Shown in pieces: positions 42,876 through 45,400 of a DNA stretch of 45,400 nt. Numbering within the stretch: the first letter of the stretch is position 1; each line of letters begins with the position of its first letter. Below the pieces are notes generated by a model. It saw only the letters and a program-made list of their open reading frames with translations. It did not search any database and was not told the DNA's origin. The position numbers were made by a program, and so were the translations under genes. The DNA comes from an uncultured Gammaproteobacteria bacterium (GTDB lineage Bacteria > Pseudomonadota > Gammaproteobacteria > Pseudomonadales > Pseudohongiellaceae), in NCBI GenBank assembly GCA_913031035.1, contig CAJWGN010000011.1, positions 1 to 45,400 of the forward strand, given 5' to 3'.

Positions 42876-43612
42876 CTATTCTAGTGATTTGCAGCGAGAA
42901 GAAATTTCCTTTCCGTTTTTCCAAATCTCGGTGCAAATAGTTTCACCAGGATACTCAGGAGAGAAAAACCTCTGGCCTCTAAGCCTAAATTTCGCTGTAT
43001 CGTAATTACAGCAAGTTTTCAGTAGCGCGTGTGTGACAATACCCATCGTGCACAGGCCATGTAAAATTGAACCATCAAAACCGACACTCTAATCTTCGTT
43101 AGGTGAAGCATGCAACGGATTGAGATCAGCAGATAGTTCTACAGCAGCGCCTGCTGCAACAAAGTGAGGCTATCGCAAACAGAGTCTGGCTCAGTTTTTG
43201 AAATCAAATTAGCCGTGCCAGAAGACTTGCGTCCGCTACCGCAGCCGCCTTCACCTCGCGCCAGTACGGTTGTGAAATTGTGCACAGGTCTTCATCAGTT
43301 TCGACGTCGCGCACCACTCAATCAAATTTGATCAACGCGCCTATCCGCTCCCCTTATCACTAACTTCTGTAATCTGCGTTGTGGCCTCAACAGTGCCGGA
43401 GGTGGGAAGGGGCCTGTGAAATGTTATCTCTTGACCTGCATGGAGCAACTTCAGCCAGCCTATGCCAATATCCTCTTCTTTGCCCAAAACCCTGGGTGGG
43501 CCATCATGAAGGCCTGGCTAGGCAACACCTTTAAGTCCTCCTCATAAACAAAGCGTAAGCAATCTTTATCTATCGGATCTGCTTCCATACCTATACCGAG
43601 AGCAGATAACAT
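42876..43612 (-). pseudogene. MaoC-like enoyl-CoA hydratase, degraded
   Basis: Reading minus-strand frames in turn restores a double-hotdog (R)-hydratase of the MaoC / 17-beta-HSD4 type. The start is ATG 43612 with GGGAGGAAG upstream (LSALGIGMEADPIDKDCLRFVYEEDLKVLPS). It continues with GIGWLKLLHAGQEITFHRPLPTSG, QITEVSDKGSG, then QQALL, LSADLNPLHASP and SVGFDGSILHGLCTMGIVTHALLK, ending PEYPGETICTEIW and stop 42876. The catalytic Asp/His hydratase motif (DxNPLHxxP) survives. The gene has at least three frame changes and in-frame stops (TAG after SPNED, TGA before VVRDVE, and others). It sits between the CoA-transferase and acyl-CoA dehydrogenase genes. Confidence 0.87.
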
Positions 43613-43811
43613 GCAGTCTTCCTCCCTGTACTATGGCGAATCTTAGAGAACTGGCGTTTGAGCAAATAGTCTGGGCTTACAGTAATCATGCGTTACTACT
43701 TAATTTCATTGCTCTGCTTCACGCCTATCGGACATCGACCGTGCGATGTCCGGCGATCAATTGGAAATAGAGCAGACGTCGAACTGAAATTAACCCGACA
43801 ATTAACTGGCG

Positions 43812-45032
43812 TTAGTCAGCTTTAGCGATGAGTTCACGAGCAATCACTTTTAGTGCGAGCGTCTCCTCCGCCCCTTCGAAAATAGAAAGAACCCGAGCAT
43901 CAACGAAATATCGGCTCACCGATACTTCTTCCGCATAACCCATTCCACCGTGTATTTGCAACGCTTCACGAGTAATCCATTCAGCCGCACGACAAGAGTA
44001 AAGTTTAACTAAACTAGCTTCCATTTGACCACCGCCGTCATCCATAAGCCTTGCCACTTCATAGCTAAACTGTCTCGATGCATTGAGCGCGGCCAACATT
44101 CTAACCAGCTTGATCTGTGTTAATTGATAATCGGCCACGGCTTTACCAAAAACTTTTCGATCTTTGGCATAGCTTAGCGCTTTCTCAAAAGCTGCCTGCA
44201 TTACTCCGGTCGCCCTTGCCGCTGTTTGAATTCTGCCACCGGCAAATCCTGCCATGGTAAAGTAAAACCCTTTGCCCAGCCCAGCATCACCACCAAGCAA
44301 ACTGTCATCAGAGACAAAATAATCTTCAAAAAATAAATCAAAAGAATGCATACCTCGGTAACCCAAGGTAGCTATAGCCCTGCCCGTTAATGCACCGCCA
44401 TTTTCCTGTTGGTGAATAAATTCATGACCGGAATAAGACGGCTTCTGTACCAGAAATAAACTAAGCCCTTTATAACCCAGACTGGCATCCGGTTCTGTCC
44501 TTGCAAGTACGACTAGAAGCTCTGATTTACCCGCAAAGGTGCACCACGTTTTAGCGCCGTTAAGAGTCCATCCGCCAGAGGTTCTAGTAGCTTTTAACGA
44601 CACAGCCGCCACATCCGAGCCTGTATTAGGCTCTGTGATAGAAATGGCGCAAAGCGTCTCGCCGGAGGCCAATTGCGGCAACCATTGTTGTCGTTGCTGT
44701 TCAGTGCCTCCGCTTAGCAATGCTCGTGCAGCAATTTCTGGACGAGTGATCAGGCTCCCCGCCGCTCCCAATGAACCACGAGAGAGCTCTTCAGTCACCA
44801 CTATCATGCCTAAACTATCAGGTCGGTCGTTTGGCTGTAGGCCACCATACTCTTCTGGAATACAAGTACCAAAACAACCTAGCTCAGCGGCTGGCTTTAG
44901 AATCTCATCGGGAATATCCAAATCTTGGCGGTGGATTTCTTCTGCCAGCGGCGCCACAACATCATTGGCGAACCGATAGAAGGTTTCTCTAACTAATTCC
45001 TTTTCTTCAGTTAAAGCACTCGGCAAACGCAC
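43812..45032 (-). CDS. Acyl-CoA dehydrogenase
   Basis: A 406-residue FAD-dependent acyl-CoA dehydrogenase of normal length. Conserved stretches are EEYGG, LCAISITEPNTGSDVAAVSLKAT (FAD and substrate), TWCTFAG, GYRGMHSFDLFFEDYFV, and the C-terminal QIHGGMGYAEEVSVSRYFVDARVLSIFEGAEETLALKVIARELI, in which the Glu of FEGAEE is the usual active-site base position. The start is GTG 45032, without a good ribosome-binding site; the remnant methyltransferase sequence begins just beyond it, so the original promoter region may be lost. It precedes the MaoC pseudogene and CoA-transferase on the same strand. The substrate is unknown. Confidence 0.9.
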   Translation of the reverse strand: MRLPSALTEEKELVRETFYRFANDVVAPLAEEIHRQDLDIPDEILKPAAELGCFGTCIPEEYGGLQPNDRPDSLGMIVVTEELSRGSLGAAGSLITRPEIAARALLSGGTEQQRQQWLPQLASGETLCAISITEPNTGSDVAAVSLKATRTSGGWTLNGAKTWCTFAGKSELLVVLARTEPDASLGYKGLSLFLVQKPSYSGHEFIHQQENGGALTGRAIATLGYRGMHSFDLFFEDYFVSDDSLLGGDAGLGKGFYFTMAGFAGGRIQTAARATGVMQAAFEKALSYAKDRKVFGKAVADYQLTQIKLVRMLAALNASRQFSYEVARLMDDGGGQMEASLVKLYSCRAAEWITREALQIHGGMGYAEEVSVSRYFVDARVLSIFEGAEETLALKVIARELIAKAD

Positions 45033-45055
45033 AAGAAGAGAAAGAGAATGCTGTG

Positions 45056-45400
45056 ATGGTACAACACCTGAAGAAGGAAATTGACGAAGGAAGCAATAGC
45101 AATTTTTTTTACGAAAGATTTAAAATCAGGAGTCAACAGGCAACAGCATGGATGGAGAGTCAGCTGACAAATCTGCATCGATCTGGATATTCAATTGGTG
45201 CTTATGGAGCGGATGCAAGTAATTTAGTCCTGCTGAATTATCTTTTTGATAATCAGAACAAGAATCAAAAAAAAAAGGAGCAGCGATCAATTCATCGATC
45301 CTCCAAATGGCAGTTGAATTGGGTATTAAGTCGTAGCCACAAAATATTTCAAAATTATTTCACACCTGGGACCAACGTGCCTCTGCTGGTAAGCATTATT
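45056..45400 (+). pseudogene. C-terminal fragment of a sugar-type SAM C-methyltransferase
   Basis: An open frame running to the window end. It reads MVQHLKKEIDEG, then FFYERFKIRSQQATAWMESQLTNLHRSGYSIGAYGADASNLVLLNYL, an A run (45269-45278), and further on HKIFQNYFTPGTNVPL. The pattern F-x-R-V/I, L-x-x-L-x-x-x-G, the YGA motif with LLNY, and PGTN-x-P is the C-terminal domain of TylCIII-type NDP-sugar C-methyltransferases. The catalytic SAM domain, normally about 280 residues upstream, is absent: the acyl-CoA dehydrogenase gene on the other strand starts there. The segment between LLNY and the PGTN block no longer matches, suggesting a shift around the A run. It is more AT-rich than its neighbour. 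Confidence 0.6.

Overview
The window looks like chromosome from a marine-type gammaproteobacterium of moderate GC content. The main pointers are RdgC, YaeQ, RsuA and Uup (typical gammaproteobacterial housekeeping genes), several Sec-exported proteins and lipoproteins, and a heavy load of CoA-ester and lipid catabolism genes. There are no rRNA, tRNA, phage or transposase genes and no CRISPR array. Many intergenic gaps are 400-1500 bases and at least five gene remnants are present, so coding density is low for a free-living marine bacterium. This suggests ongoing gene loss (inference).

Layout. 1-5700: a tetranucleotide repeat, an RhlE-type RNA helicase, a beta-lactamase-fold lipoprotein, a coupled GST / haem-motif protein pair and an exported cyclophilin. 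6490-9680: a class V aminotransferase (cysteine desulfurase-like) and a DmdC-type acyl-CoA dehydrogenase. 9730-12390: RdgC, YaeQ and an MBL-fold lipoprotein on the minus strand. 12540-13400: a LysR pseudogene. 13510-19110: GabD-like aldehyde dehydrogenase, a Baeyer-Villiger-type flavin monooxygenase, Uup and a DedA protein. 19180-27480: a DUF885 lipoprotein, an alkylsulfatase-like enzyme paired with a sirtuin, an ABC ATPase pseudogene and a TPR protein. 28180-36730: histidine phosphatase, a gene-poor stretch, an acyl-CoA synthetase, BluB, an NYN-domain protein, an exported protein of unknown function and RsuA. 36970-41150: a serine-hydrolase pseudogene, a PhyH dioxygenase, then a two-gene unit made of a DsbA/FrnE-family oxidoreductase and a halohydrin-dehalogenase-like SDR. 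41559-45400: a CoA-transferase, a MaoC pseudogene, an acyl-CoA dehydrogenase and, at the edge, the tail of a sugar-type methyltransferase.

The most interesting locus is 39467-40791. The first gene is interrupted by one in-frame UGA exactly where the first active-site cysteine of the C-P-W-C motif should be. The rest of the frame is intact, there is a ribosome-binding site upstream of the UGA, and a small hairpin with a G-initial loop follows at a distance suitable for a bacterial SECIS. It may be a selenoprotein. The next gene lacks the SDR nucleotide-binding motif and has both diagnostic motifs of halohydrin dehalogenases (T-x4-Y-x-G and S-x12-Y-x3-R). Together they suggest a dehalogenation/epoxide-handling unit with a redox partner (inference).

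Several genes share a theme of acyl-CoA, sterol-like or xenobiotic turnover: two acyl-CoA dehydrogenases, AMP-dependent ligase, CaiB-type transferase, the broken MaoC hydratase, PhyH, BVMO, GST and alkylsulfatase. Loss of the MaoC gene would leave the right-hand cluster without its hydratase unless another copy exists.
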